The notes under the pieces: model-generated
The model's input: the letters and a program-made list of their open reading frames with translations, nothing else
The model's database searches: none
What the model was told of the DNA's origin: nothing
In this document: in pieces, positions 27,280 to 38,268 of the stretch
How positions within the stretch are numbered: the first letter of the stretch is position 1
Layout: each line of letters opens with the position of its first letter
Translations under genes and position numbers: made by a program
Assembly: GCA_025331445.1 (NCBI GenBank)
Contig: JAIWNE010000068.1
Location: 106,059-170,058 of the forward strand
Direction of reading: 5' to 3'
DNA from: Blakeslea trispora
Taxonomy: Eukaryota; Mucoromycota; Mucoromycetes; Mucorales; Choanephoraceae
DNA: 64,000 nt

Positions 27280-27304
27280 GGCGGTAGTACACAATTCTGA
27301 ACAT
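27280..27304 (+). repeat. Left terminal inverted repeat of the MULE
   Basis: It begins GGCGGTAGTACACAA and continues to TGAACAT. It matches the reverse complement of 31796-31820 at 23 of 25 positions. Confidence 0.65.
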
Positions 27305-27471
27305 GTAGATAGTTGTGCTGGTGAAGGAGTCATGTTTTTTGATTTGTGAATAATAGCATTTAATGCATAACAAAGTAAACGAATTCAATGGGTTATTATC
27401 TAAGTAAAAAATGAAAAGAAAGCAATGAGTCATTATGTTGGAGCTTTGAATTTTGATATTACTCTACGTAC

Positions 27472-28647
27472 TTAATTTTCAACTTTAGGGAACTGTCCCC
27501 ATTTATTCCAGTAAACTTGGAAATCTTTCCTCCTGCCACCAATTGCAAAATAGAGTCTGTTTACTGCAGGATTAGAGGTATGGTCATTCTTCATTCTTAA
27601 AGCGCCCCAATGTATCTGATCTATATTTTGTAGATGCAAAGGGGATGACTTGTTTGACTGCTTGATAGGAAGCTCCAATGGTAAGAATGTCATAGCAGGA
27701 TTCCATTCGCTTTCTAAGCTAGGAGACGGGTAAACACAGATTGGTACAGAAACAGCATCAGCTAAAATCTGTGCACAATCTGGAGAGTTGAACCAGTATT
27801 TCTTCCCTGCTACTTTGGACTGTCTGTGTGGTTTTGAATGCTTTATATCTAAAGAGGCATCATCTTCATCAATTTCACTGTCGCCAATTCTTTCAATTCT
27901 CACTGCCTTCATTTCTTCCGCTGTCAGATCTATACCGCAAGTGATTTTGTCCTCTGCATCTTTCACATCTATGCCAAAGGACTTCTCATAAACTTCTCGG
28001 TTCCTTTTTAATGTCTTTAGCATTTCTTGCTTGATAATGAGATAAAGCCTCTCATTTCCATGAACAAGAAAGCTTGCACTGCGGAAGCCACAATGGCCAT
28101 CACCGACAGGGTCGTATGCCTCAGAGACATCACTTTTAGGATTACTAGAGTGAATGGCGAAGGGGAAATATGCCTCTTGAAGCCTAGGTCTTACAAAAGT
28201 TCTACTTCGCTTCTTGGGGATATTCATGTGATGGGTAGCATCATTGCTCTTTCTTTTCTTTTCAGCCACAAACACGGTATTGTCAGGAATACCTTGCAAG
28301 ACGTTTTGCAAACTGTTTAAAAACCATTTATATGTTTCTTCCTTCTCATCAAAAGTCCATGCAAAAGCGATCAGGAAAGTTTTAAGGGTAAAACCTCCAA
28401 CATTGCTAATACCATAAGCACAAATCAATGGCATCTTCAGGTTGTTTGTGCCATAGGTAGCATCAATGATGATTAATTTGTTAAACCTTCTGGCATTTTC
28501 TACCATGTAATCATTGTTGAAAAATACTCCAGTGAGAAAGCCAGCAGCGTTGAAAGAGTAATTGACCTTATAGTTTTCGCTTTCTATTTGTTCAATTAAA
28601 TTAGTTGCTGCTTTTTTCTTTTTAGAAAGACAAGCTATGATGTCTCT
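27472..28647 (-). pseudogene. Truncated MULE transposase fused in frame to an OTU cysteine protease
   Basis: The frame is open from 28647, just after a TAA, to the stop at 27472, about 390 codons; the first ATG is at 28506. The N-terminal part shows the MULE/FHY3-type core around the first catalytic Asp (LIIIDATYGTNNLKMPLICAYG, then FLIAFAWTFDEKEETYKWFL). After NVLQGIPDNTVFVA it changes abruptly to a Lys/Ser-rich linker. The region that should hold the second Asp and the Glu is absent, so the transposase is presumably dead. The C-terminal part is an OTU domain: DPVGDGHCGFRSAS (Asp and nucleophile Cys) and QIHWGAL (candidate catalytic His). OTU domains are known passengers of fungal and plant MULEs. 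The 5' part of the gene is missing upstream. Confidence 0.7.
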
Positions 28648-29748
28648 TTAGTTTGACTTCATAGCAACTATCGTTTATATCGTTTATTGAATGTTTGTTG
28701 AATTTGGCACCTTTGCTCAAAGATTTTTACTTGCTCATCAACATGGTTTATTTGCTAGATAATCTGACACATAAGTACTACATAGTCATTCTCTTTCTAT
28801 AAAATGCTTTCAAAATATCAGTCAAGCTATGAGAAGCTCAGAAAACTAGATTGCCCAATCAGAGGTCCATCCTCTATGCACAGATAAGGATATAAGAGAG
28901 GCTCTTATGGTGTTACCTGGTAATTGATGAGAAATCTTCTTTCACTGGTCAAACATAATCAGTGGCACTATCTTGGTTATTCAGAGCAATTGTGTTATTT
29001 TTATGAAACTTTTAATTAGCTCCACTCGAGTATCATCCGATTTGACTGTATTCCCAACAGTTCCCATATGCAAAGTCATTCGCTTGTGATCTCGGCATTT
29101 ATGGACACTGATGTCGAGATCCTTACTGGTTCTTTTCCAACTCTGTAACTAGAAGAGAAAATAAAGATCTTTTTAGTTTTGGTTCTATGTATAATATTTC
29201 AAGTCATAACACGGGTCATATTGGTGTTTTTTCTTCTTTTCAGAATATAGCCAGCTTTGACTGTTTAACCACTCGCTATAAGAAAACAAGTCTAAAAAAG
29301 AGATTAACCTTGATGGAGTGACAACCTCCATCTTAAACAAGCGTGACAGCTTCAACCAAATTAAACCTTTCGGTAGTTCTCTTTTGAAAACAAAAGAGTT
29401 TGTGATGCTCATATAATAAAATAAGAGAGCAGGTTAGGAGCCTTTCAAATTCTTGGGCATAAAAAAAAAAAAAAGAACTTGGAGCGGAGCCTTTGCGCAC
29501 TGACCAACGTCTTGAAGTGGTTGGACAAGTATCACTATAATCCATGCTTTTTTGAAAAGGAGTTTATTTATTGAAGTAAAGTAAATGTCAAGGAAATCTG
29601 CATCCTTTCTTTGTAGCTCTTTACTCTTTCTTTTCTTGCTTTTTCTTACTTTTTTCCTACAAAATAATAAGGAGAAATCAAAAAGCACAAGGGGGTGGAA
29701 AACACGAAAAAGCAAGTCCCATCAAGGACTGCTAGAAAAATTTAGCAG

Positions 29749-30250
29749 TCAAAATAACATGTGATTTGGTCTTGTCAAAAAAGATATAAAAAGGGACCTT
29801 TTCCCTCTTGTTTTCTGTTTCTTTATCCTAACTCTGATTATAGTACGTTTGGGACTGGGCAGCTCTCTAGCTGTGATAGTAACGCGGACTGATGAGTCGA
29901 GCTCTGCCAAGTTTCTAATGATCGGCTTCATTGTCGTGAAGGAATTTCGCTTGAGTATGTTTGTTCATTGTTGGGCAGCTGCATACACCTGATCTCTTAA
30001 AAATGGTTATGTATCGTCTTTGGCGACGCACTTAGTTCCCTTCCCGTGAAGCGCTAAGTATGCAAGTTAACCGGAGGATGACGATGATTGTTATTGCACT
30101 CCCTTTGAGCAGGGATCCGCCTCATGATCATTGCTGTATGGTAGCGCTGCACGGGACAGCATGCCATACTCAATGTGAGCCGGCGTATTATATATTGCCT
30201 TCTTTTCCTCCACAATTTGGGAGGTTTTGGCACTGACTTCGGTTGGTGTG
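29749..30250 (-). pseudogene. Decayed ORF inside the MULE interval, identity unknown
   Basis: One reading frame stays protein-like over 500 bases but is broken by about four stops. Its pieces include EEKKAIYNTPAHIEYGMLSR, YLALHGKGTKCVAKDDT, YAAAQQ and then MKPIIRNLAELDSSVRVTIT, ending at 29749. GC content is higher than in the surroundings. It looks like an old transposon-encoded nucleic-acid-binding or gag-like protein, but I cannot name a family. It may be part of the MULE or a nested insertion. Confidence 0.4.
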
Positions 30251-31284
30251 TATACTTAATGAAAATGAAAATTATTATAGTCTAAGGGAGAAAAAAAAAA
30301 GGGAATGCACTGCTTTTTTTTTTCATTAAAGACATTGGCATATAAATATCAGCCAAATTCAACACATTCATCTACTATGCCTATTTGCATGTTTGAAATC
30401 AAGTGGGCAAAACTCGACTCAAGCAGCAAGTTGTGTTTGCTGATTTAAGGATTTAGATTCTTTGACAAAAACCTTGAGATTTATAGACTGAAAGAAGAAA
30501 TAAGGCAATGTTCAATAACAGAAATCATGCTTTTTGCTGTGTCACCCAAACGAACGTAGTCAACAAATTGATTTTTAGGGCGTTTTCTCTAAGGGAGAAG
30601 CCCTATTGCTTTTTTTTTCTGTTCTTTCTTGATTTTGAAAGTCTTGTGTATGTATCCTCAGCACTTGAAAGTAAGGATATGCAAAAAAAAACATTATTAG
30701 CTGTTTTATGCAATGCTGAGCAGTTTAAAAAGCGTCAGTTGGTACTTGAAAGTACTTTGCCAAAACGATAATTTAGTGGTTATTCGATATAAGGATAATG
30801 TAAATCAGTTCAATTTTTTACTTGCAAAAAAAACAAAAAAACAAAAATAAGAGTTGTAGCTTTCTATAAAATTTGAAACTTGCAGGTTATAGTCTGCAAG
30901 ACTGTATTTACAATTTTCTTTTTAAAAATAAAAAACAAGAGAATGACGGTATGTCTAGTTTAATCTCCAATCCCTGATAGAGTCTATCAATCCACAATAT
31001 TCTGGGCCAGTTATGTCCTCTAAAAAAGAAATAACCTGTTAGGAATCAAAGCTGCTTCATAAAGCACTCTACTTGGTTACCTGAACTATAGGTGTTACCA
31101 ATCAAGCCATAGGTCTTGACAAGATACTCCCATAAAAAGGGAGTGACAATTGAGAAACGGCCCTTGAAGTCATCTCTTGGCATCTCTCACTATCGCTCGT
31201 AAGCAATTTGAGTTACAGATCTACATAGTGCGCTTTTCCAACATTACCCCCAGCTTCTCCAAGCTAATGACTGTTACAAGCCTG

Positions 31285-31623
31285 TTAAAGTTGAATGTTA
31301 CTTGAAGTTGCATTCTGATCAATACCAATTGAAAGCTTTTCTGCATCTGCAGAAGTCAAATTGTTTTTGCGACCTTCTGCAGAGCTCAACAAATTGGCTT
31401 CATCGAGTAAATGGTTGTGCTTGTATGCATTTTCATCCTTTGATTGTACAAGTTCAAATCCCTCATTCTTTTTCTGGTAAAATGTCAATTTGTAAGGACA
31501 ATTAATTTTACAACTTAATCTGATTCTCTGCTTATCAACTGGATCGGTTCCTCTAGTGTTGCAATATGATTCACCATTCTTGCAAATCGAAACTAATCTG
31601 TTTTTTTTCTGATTGATGGGTTG
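31285..31623 (-). pseudogene. FAR1/WRKY-GCM1-like zinc domain of the MULE transposase
   Basis: The frame is open from 31623 to the stop at 31285. It reads ICKNGESYCNTRG, RIRLSCKINCPYKLTFYQKKN, then a HNH pair (YKHNHLLDEAN). The spacing of two Cys residues followed by His-x-His, with the LSC-x-x-NCP-x-K segment, is that of the FAR1-type DNA-binding domain found at the N-terminus of MULE transposases. A stop precedes the frame, and an A8 run near 31,600 could mark a slippage frameshift. Its place next to the right TIR is where a MULE gene should start. Confidence 0.55.
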
Positions 31624-31795
31624 TCAATGTAAAGTTGTTTTTTGTAGCATATTCAATGAACAAGGTTCTGATAGTACTTTTGTCAGCTTTTCTAGGAATA
31701 GCTGGAAGAGGAGAAGGTACCAAATAAAGATTTTGATTCATTTTGCTAAAGTTTTAACGTTGTTTGTTTGCTTCAAATACAATAGGAAATGTGTT

Positions 31796-31820
31796 ATGTT
31801 CAAAGTTGTGTACTACCGCC
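31796..31820 (-). repeat. Right terminal inverted repeat of the MULE
   Basis: It ends TTGTGTACTACCGCC on the plus strand. It is the inverse of the left repeat with two mismatches. Confidence 0.65.
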
Positions 31821-31934
31821 ATCACCCTGTATTTTTTATTCCCTATTTAGTTGTAAGACAAAAATTGTAGGGAAAAAAAAATAATAAAATCTACAAACTA
31901 ACGACAAAATTTATCTCCACGCTTTTAATTTCAA

Positions 31935-32000
31935 GCACCAAGCTTGAGTGTTTTTGTCAGCATCTGTCTTCTAAATCACAACAACTGCGTTTCAAATTTT
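31935..32000 (+). repeat. Diverged direct repeat, copy 1
   Basis: It contains CCAAGCTTGAGTGTTTTT, CATCTGTCTTCTAAATCACA and ACAACTGCGTTTCAAATTTT. It matches the copy at 32335-32410, which has a CTTT-repeat insertion. Confidence 0.75.
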
Positions 32001-32334
32001 GCTAAAGAATATGATCGTCCTTCTGAATGTTTTTGTTCCATGCCTTCAATCTCTTCAGTGTTTTCTCTTCGTCTTTGCTTTTTTGTTGCCCAATACAGAC
32101 AGACAGAAACGGAGTAATATTCTGAATAGGTCATTCATTTGCTTTGAAGGCTTACTTTAGGTTATTCGCCCCTTTGAAAACAACAAGGATTAAGCGAATA
32201 GAAGAACTCAGCTGTACCTTTTTTTCAAAAAGATAAAATTCAACACTTCATATCTATTTCACAACCGATAAACTATAAAAAAAATATGCATGGGTATAAA
32301 AATACAACCCCTTATAATTAATAAAGAAAGTTAG

Positions 32335-32410
32335 TGCCCAAGCTTAAGCGTTTTTCTTTCTTTCTTTCATCATCTGCTTTCTAAACCACAACAACTGTAT
32401 CTCAAATTTG
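32335..32410 (+). repeat. Diverged direct repeat, copy 2
   Basis: It contains CCCAAGCTTAAGCGTTTTT, a CTTT repeat, CATCTGCTTTCTAAACCACA and ACAACTGTATCTCAAATTT. It lies 400 bases after copy 1. The two may be ends of a decayed element or a local duplication. Confidence 0.75.
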
Positions 32411-32572
32411 ATAGATATAGACCTCAAAAGCTCTCCCTTCCAGGTCTAAAGGAATTAGCAATCAACATCTTCAAAGGTCAAATTCTTTTTTTTTTTACCA
32501 AAAAAATTAAGAGAAAAATGTTCATAAAATAAGATGTTTATTATACAGAAATCTAAAGAGAAAAAATGTTGG

Positions 32573-32987
32573 TTACTCAATATATTTAGTATACTCATCC
32601 TTAACATCTATCACAGCTTGACATCTAGCTGGCATAATTTCGACCAAAGTAGCAGCAAAATCAAGCTCAATCTGTTTTCATTCCTGTACGATAAGCGACA
32701 AAATGGATCCTTCTGCACATACCAAACTAACAATCTGGCGTCGGCTTCTGAAGACTTGAGCTTTCTGACTTTGGCTTTCTGCCTGTGCTCTTGCCTTTCT
32801 CAAAGTTTCCCTTTTTTTGGATTCCAATCACTATACTTCGTGCAGTCTTTTGATTTACGCCTGTCAATACTTCAATATCCTTATACTTCATTCCAGACAT
32901 CCTAAGATAATAAACGCCTCCTCTGACAAAGTCATTATGATAGGCATGCTTGCGAGACTCAGGGTTTTCGTTTGGTTTATTGTTCAT
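32573..32987 (-). pseudogene. Internally deleted, frameshifted Tc1/mariner-like transposase
   Basis: The N-terminal part (ATG 32987) is a helix-turn-helix domain (GGVYYLRMSGMKYKDIEVLT, then VNQKTARSIVIGIQKKG, TGRKPK). A frameshift follows, with KLKSSEADARLLVWYVQKDP continuing in another frame. The DDE core is absent. In a third frame the typical C-terminus appears (LVEIMPARCQAVIDVKDEYT) just before the stop at 32573. Tc1 proteins are normally about 340 residues; here only both ends remain. This is a non-autonomous deletion derivative. Confidence 0.65.
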
Positions 32988-34326
32988 ATTATTTTAAATA
33001 GAAAAGTGTTACGTAAAAGAAGAATAAAGGCTAACATTCTTCAGAAACTTGATGCAACGATTAAACATTTTTGGGCGTGACTGCATATGCAGAAGAAATC
33101 AAGAGTTGACAATCTATAGCTTTCGTTTATGATAAACATAAAAAGGAGTATTGTCATCAATCTGACTATTGTCTTGCAGAAACTTGCAAGGAAATATTGA
33201 GCTCAGTTTTCTTTAGAACCCTCAAAGTTAAGAGCGATTGGCCAATCATTACGTTTCCTTCAAGGCTTTGTTAACCATAATTTTTTTTTGTAAGCCTATT
33301 GATTTCTCTTGGGATACATTGCTTGTTTTTTTTATTTTCTTTGATCAGAACCTCTATTATTTGCTCAAGCAATAAGCCAAATTAGTCAGGACCTAGAGTA
33401 ATCTCAAGGAAGGTAGTCTATGCTTTTCGTTTAAGCGTGTATGCTACAAGTTCTGGAAAGTTCAAGAGCCCTGTGGACTGTCAAATTGAGACTGCTCTAT
33501 TAGAAAAAATTTATTTGTAATGCACTTATAAATGTTCACATTAATTTTTGTCTTTTTCTTTCTTTTTTTTTTCACAGCATTTTTAGACTAAGGTAAATAT
33601 TCGAAAACCATAGCTTGTAAAAGAGAAGAGAAATGGTATCTTTTGATGATCATAATTTGCGTCTGACCATGGGGAGTAACGTTGGTAACTTGGTAACTTT
33701 GTTACTCAAGTGGACCCACCAACGCCTCGTGTATGAAGTCAATATGCCTATGTCTGAACTATCATTTCTTTTAAACTCTTTTGTCTTTCTCTCGACAATA
33801 GACTAATACATTCTTTTTCTAGATCTTTGACATAGCACGCTTGTCTAGCTCTTTTTTATTAAATTCTACAATAAATATAATTTAAACTTAAAACGCGTCT
33901 CGCTTTTCTTTATAAAGTAACTTGACTTTGAATTGTTTTTTTTCTTATCAAGAAGTGTCGTTTTGTTTATACTTTAGTTTGTTGCAAAAGCTGTATATAT
34001 TATTGCTTGTAAAAAAAAACCCCCAAATTAAATGAATTTTTCCTTTTGTTTGACTTTTCGCTACAATTAAATGTTGCTTTGTTTTCCTGACCTCAATATT
34101 TAGAATATCTTCTTGCCTCAAATCAGAGCCATCTTTAAGAAGCCGATTATTACTTGATGAACAACTAAAGCATCACAAAATGTTATAAGAAAATAGAAGG
34201 AATTTGATTTATTATAAATGTTCTTCGCTTTTGTTGTATGAAAAAAATGCAATATAGGGGGTTTGGAAAAAAAAGGGGAGAAAGGGTGAGGGGGGATATG
34301 TATTTACACAAGTGCAAAAAATGAGA
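32988..34326. other. Gene-poor AT-rich stretch
   Basis: I see no coding frame. A self-complementary segment GAGTAAC...GTTACTC occurs at about 33,675-33,703 with the internal repeat GGTAACTTGGTAACTTTG. The rest is AT-rich with homopolymers. The last few hundred bases should be the arrestin 3' UTR. Confidence 0.45.
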
Positions 34327-35800
34327 TTAAAAAGTGGCAGTGGTAGGTGGGGTTTTGTACCGAATGTTGTCTGTATTATTATTATTAGTTGTAGGAGTTA
34401 ATGAGAGTTGTCCAAACATACTAGTATGTCTAGGCGACATAGACAACTGGTCGTAGGATGGTAGTGAGCTAGAAAAAGGCGCAGGCTCTTGTTCAGCTGC
34501 TGTTCTATAAGAAGGTACTCTAGAAAGGTTTGTACCATGCCACCAAAGAGGATCAGAAGGAGAAGCAGTAGGCAGTGCACTGTCTTCATTTTCATCCAAT
34601 GAGCGGTGATTGTCGGTGGCTGAAGGAGCTACAGCCATAGGTGATGAATGATGGGGTTGTTCGAGCGTAGGTGTACCAGGAGCAGAGGAAGCTGCGCTTG
34701 AAGAGTCTAGACAGAGTACCGATTGCCATGTTTGGTGATAGGCCGGTAGGGTATTGAATTGAGTTTGTTCAGCTATGGACGAAATGAGGATGATTGGTAC
34801 AGAGCAACGTAGTTCAGACAAGTGGCCATCTGCATTGATCAAACAGATAACAAACTTGAGTTTATGTCGAATGCGGATCATGTCGTTGTCTGCATCGCAA
34901 AAGGCAGCTGTTGACGACATGGGAGGGATATCAAGCAAGAGCTGTTTGGACCAGACAATGGTGTTGCTAGGTTCTGTTGTATTCATTGCTGAAAACGGAT
35001 CCTCCTCCCGCTTCATCTTGACAATGCGTGTATCTGTTTTGGTACAATCATTGGCGGTATATGTGCAGTATTCTTTGAGGGTCACAGTCAATGTCTTGAC
35101 CCGTAAGCGATTGGCAATAGGCGTGATATGAAAAGTAATAGGCACTGGCTGTCCTCGTGCATACACTTTAGAAGGCAGCAGGATGTCGTACATCATTTTT
35201 TCGGCCCATGTATTATGAATTTCCAATGTTTGAACGAGGTCAAATTCAGAAGGCATCATACATCTAACAATCTGGACCACCTGTTTCTTGACCAAATTGT
35301 GTAAGAAAGCTGTGCGTTCAACAATGGCCTTTAGACGATAGACTACTTGGCCACCTTCAGCTTCAAGAGATTGAGGGAGGTCACCGGGTAACATCAATTC
35401 AAAATCCCATTTGTGTTGGCCTGCACCTAAAGTAAAAGCTTTTTTATGGTCCACTGCGGGCAGAAACTCCCAATTGTGTTCAATGATGTCTTTTTCTTGC
35501 TTATGGTAGTGTTGATGATGACCAATTCCTATATATAATTTTGTAACACAAAAAAAGATCAATAGAAAGCCCAAACATGAGCCAGGTCCAGATAAAATTA
35601 CCTTCAGACCAAGATACTTTCATCTTGCCAGTAAAAGCCAAATTGACTGATCTTACTTTCATTGGCTCAGCTAATGTCAAGACAAGTGAACCTCTTAGTA
35701 GCTTGCCTGCTGATTCAGAAGCATGACCGAGTAACACAATTTCCTTGGTATCCAGTTCGATTGAAAGATCAGTTGCCTTGTGACGTATTGCGCTAACCAT
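34327..35800 (-). CDS. Alpha-arrestin (ART-family trafficking adaptor)
   Basis: There are two exons. Exon 1 (ATG 35800, MVSAIRHKATDLSIELDTKE) contains the arrestin-N signature (LRGSLVLTLAEPMKVRSVNLAFTGK). A GTAATT...TATAG intron joins WSEG to IGHHQ. Exon 2 holds HKWDFELMLPGDLPQSLE, VVYRLKAIVERT and the arrestin-C block with LPSKVYARGQPVPITFHITP. The Ser/Pro-rich tail carries LPSYDQL and VPSYRT; these resemble but do not exactly match PPxY, the motif that binds the Rsp5/Nedd4 ubiquitin ligase. Alpha-arrestins deliver the ligase to plasma-membrane transporters for endocytosis. About 475 residues. A sugar transporter a few kilobases away is a conceivable but unproven cargo. Confidence 0.82.
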
Positions 35801-36944
35801 GGTTTAATGTTTCTATAGAAAGTCTAAATACATATAAATGACAAGCAAAGGAAGAAAAAAAAAAGGGGGGGGGGGATAATCAAGAGAGAGAAAAAAAAGG
35901 GCTATTTTTCTTTTTTAAAAATTTAAACAAAAAAAAAAAAAATTGTGAAACAGGCAAAAAAAAGAGCTAATTCTACTTGTTGATTGGCAATCTGAAATTA
36001 AAGTGAGACTCTTTTTTTTTCTTTCAGCACATAAAATTTTATTTTGTTTGTTTGAATTGCACAATATCCCCTTAGTAGGACAGGATCAAGAATTACTGTC
36101 ATTAAACGTAAGCTTCTATTTTGATCTATTCTGTTTAGTGAATTTATGTCATTTATTCAGTTTTATTTTATTTTTTTTGTTTCCGAGTAGCTAAAAAAGA
36201 AAGAAAGCTTCTTTGTCACCTATCATTATGCATTTGCCCCCCCTTTTTGTATTACTGTGTTTTCAAGCGCTTATTTGTTCATCAACAACATGGTCTTTGC
36301 GGGTCTTTTTTTAACCTTCTGTTTTCGTAGTCTTCTACCCAGAAAAAAAAAATAATCGTTGTACTACCTATTTAACATGACATAAATCTAATCTCTCATT
36401 TCTATATAGGAGCAAAGAGTACAAGTAACTTTACATAAATGCCTCTAAAGTTTTTACTTGAATACAGTACGGCAACTCATCTTTCTTTTTTCTCCCTTAG
36501 TGAGTGAGTGAGTTATGAAATTTGATCAGGTCAAAATTGCTGGTTGATTGGACAAGGTATTTTTAGAGAAAATGATGGCCAGACTTTTTATACTTATCGG
36601 AAGACCTGAAAAAAGGGAATTTTTTTTTTCTATGAGCTGAATGTCAATTTCGACTACAATTAACTCTAGTTAGAAAAGGCACTAAAGAGTCCTTTTTTTT
36701 TTGCCCAAATAAAGCTTTAGTATACAAAATGGAATCTTCTTACTGGCTACTATTGTCTAAAGTAAGCTGGTCTTTACCAATCAATAGAAGCTTTCTTTCA
36801 GTTATTTTGCTCAAAGAACAATGTCTGCTTGAGGTTGTCTTGGGATTTGCAGTTTAAAGAAAAAAAAAAACGAGAAAATAGGTTGTCCTTCACTTTTTGG
36901 TTTATTTACAGACGATTTTATGATAATTTAAAGAAACAGGCTTT
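35801..36944. other. Intergenic, 1.1 kb, no gene seen
   Basis: It contains poly-A and G9 tracts near 35,860 directly upstream of the arrestin start, and T-rich segments. The frame at 36,003-36,194 is Phe/Leu low complexity. Nothing else is recognisable. Confidence 0.45.
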
Positions 36945-38003
36945 TTAAAAAGGCCGAGCAAAATAATGGAATTTGTCTGCATAATCAGTATGTGCTCCAA
37001 CATAAAATCCGCCTAGAGATGAACTGACATCGATCGTCTGAACAGAAGGATCAAGCCAGTCCTTATCAAACCCAACTTGGCTAGGCAAACCTATTTCACC
37101 TACAGTTTGCTCACCCATCAACAATGCCCGTAATAAAATGCCTAGAGTGATATCCTTGTGAGAGTAATAGATCAATGTCTTTGAGCGACCTAAACCACCC
37201 GAGTTCTTTTTGATTTGAGGTATGATGTCTGGTGCAATAAAGGCAGGTGCACACAAATGAATTGAATCTGGTCTTTATTCATCATTGAATGAGTTTTCCT
37301 TCCTTTCATAGACTACTCAACATTACCTTTCATTTGGATCCATAAGGCTACATGCCTCTACAATATGTCTACAGCCAAGCGAATGACCTACTACTCGCAA
37401 ATAGTCATGCTTTTTTCTTAAATCTAACAGTCTCCAAGCCAACATCTCTGCACGATCATGACTTGTATGTTGAGCTATATTGAACTGATAAGCTAATCGG
37501 GTAGCATGAAGACCAATGTCAATGGCCAATGCGCCGGCGATAGAAGCAGGAGTCGGAAAGCGCAAATTTTTTAGCTGCTTAAAGTTTTTGGCAACAAGAT
37601 ACGCTGTAGATCCAACAGAAGCAAACGGAATGGGTACATGGGACACGGAATTTCCAGAAGGCCAAGAATACCTTAAAAAAAATTACATATCATCAGTTTC
37701 TTTCTTTTTCCTTCAACACTCTTCTTTTTTTTTCTCTCTCTCTGTGTCATTTTCTTTTTTTTACCTTTACCCTAAAGCAGAAGAACCCCAAGCATGGGTT
37801 GGGCTTAAGACTAAGAGACGATGAGAGTGCATCCAGTCATTGAAGTTATCAGGTGAATCACCTTCAGCCAGAAATCCTTTCACATAAACTGTGACTTCAG
37901 AACGCACATCAGGTGGTCTTGAAAGCACTTTGAGCGAAGGAAGCTCGGTAAAGTATTTCTTTTTTGGCCCAAGGGTTGTTATTGCTGTCTTGACTGCACT
38001 CAT
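36945..38003 (-). CDS. Alpha/beta-hydrolase with GHSLG nucleophile elbow
   Basis: There are three exons. ATG 38003 (MSAVKTAITTLGPKKKYFTE) leads to VTVYVKGFLAEGDSPDNFNDWMHSH, then AWGSSALGYSWPSGNS across the first splice. A hydrophobic stretch (PTPASIAGALAIDIGLHATRLAYQF) precedes the nucleophile elbow VVGHSLGCRHIVEACSL. The last exon (IHLCAPAFIAPDIIPQIKK) includes candidate acid and His positions, ending HYFARPF at 36945. The order of KGF, GYSWPSG and GHSLG resembles DUF676/DUF726-type (TMCO4-like) lipases and esterases. Substrate unknown. The upstream extension of this frame to 38,327 is low-complexity and overlaps the next gene, so I start at 38003. Confidence 0.7.
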
Positions 38004-38268
38004 AAATAAATAAAATAAAAAAAACAAAAAAATTAAGAAAAAAAAATTATTCTCTAATGCATTGGCGGTAATTTGTTTGCCCGAAAGTAATGCTAGGTTA
38101 AAGAAAATATTTTCTTTATTGTAGTGTGATAGCATCATAGGCAAAAAAAAAAAAATAATAAAAATAAAAAAAGAGAGGGAGAGAGAAAAAAAAAAAGAAA
38201 AAGAAAATAGGGTATATAAACACACACGCACACACACAAGCACACATATAGATATAGAGAGTCTAATC

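Larger units (their letters stand above)
27280..31820 (-). mobile_element. Mutator-like element (MULE) with terminal inverted repeats, OTU-bearing
   Basis: The ends are near-identical inverted repeats of 25 bases with two mismatches (27280-27304 and 31796-31820). All recognisable coding lies on the minus strand between them: a FAR1/WRKY-GCM1-like zinc region next to the right end, and a truncated DDE transposase fused to an OTU protease next to the left end. The middle is decayed. I see no clear target-site duplication. A second, diverged copy of the left repeat (27,248-27,262) lies just outside, so the exact left boundary is uncertain. Confidence 0.6.

Noticed and set aside
29880..29930. Possible hammerhead ribozyme core (CTGATGAG)
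   Set aside because: The downstream CGAAA of the catalytic core and pairing stems are absent; the stretch is better explained as the complement of a decayed ORF.
31440..31470. tRNA B-box-like GTTCAAATCC (also at about 50,570)
   Set aside because: No A box at the right distance and no acceptor stem; the first lies inside the FAR1-like coding frame.
33675..33703. GAGTAAC...GTTACTC palindrome as a mobile element end
   Set aside because: The arms are only seven bases, with no partner or target duplication.
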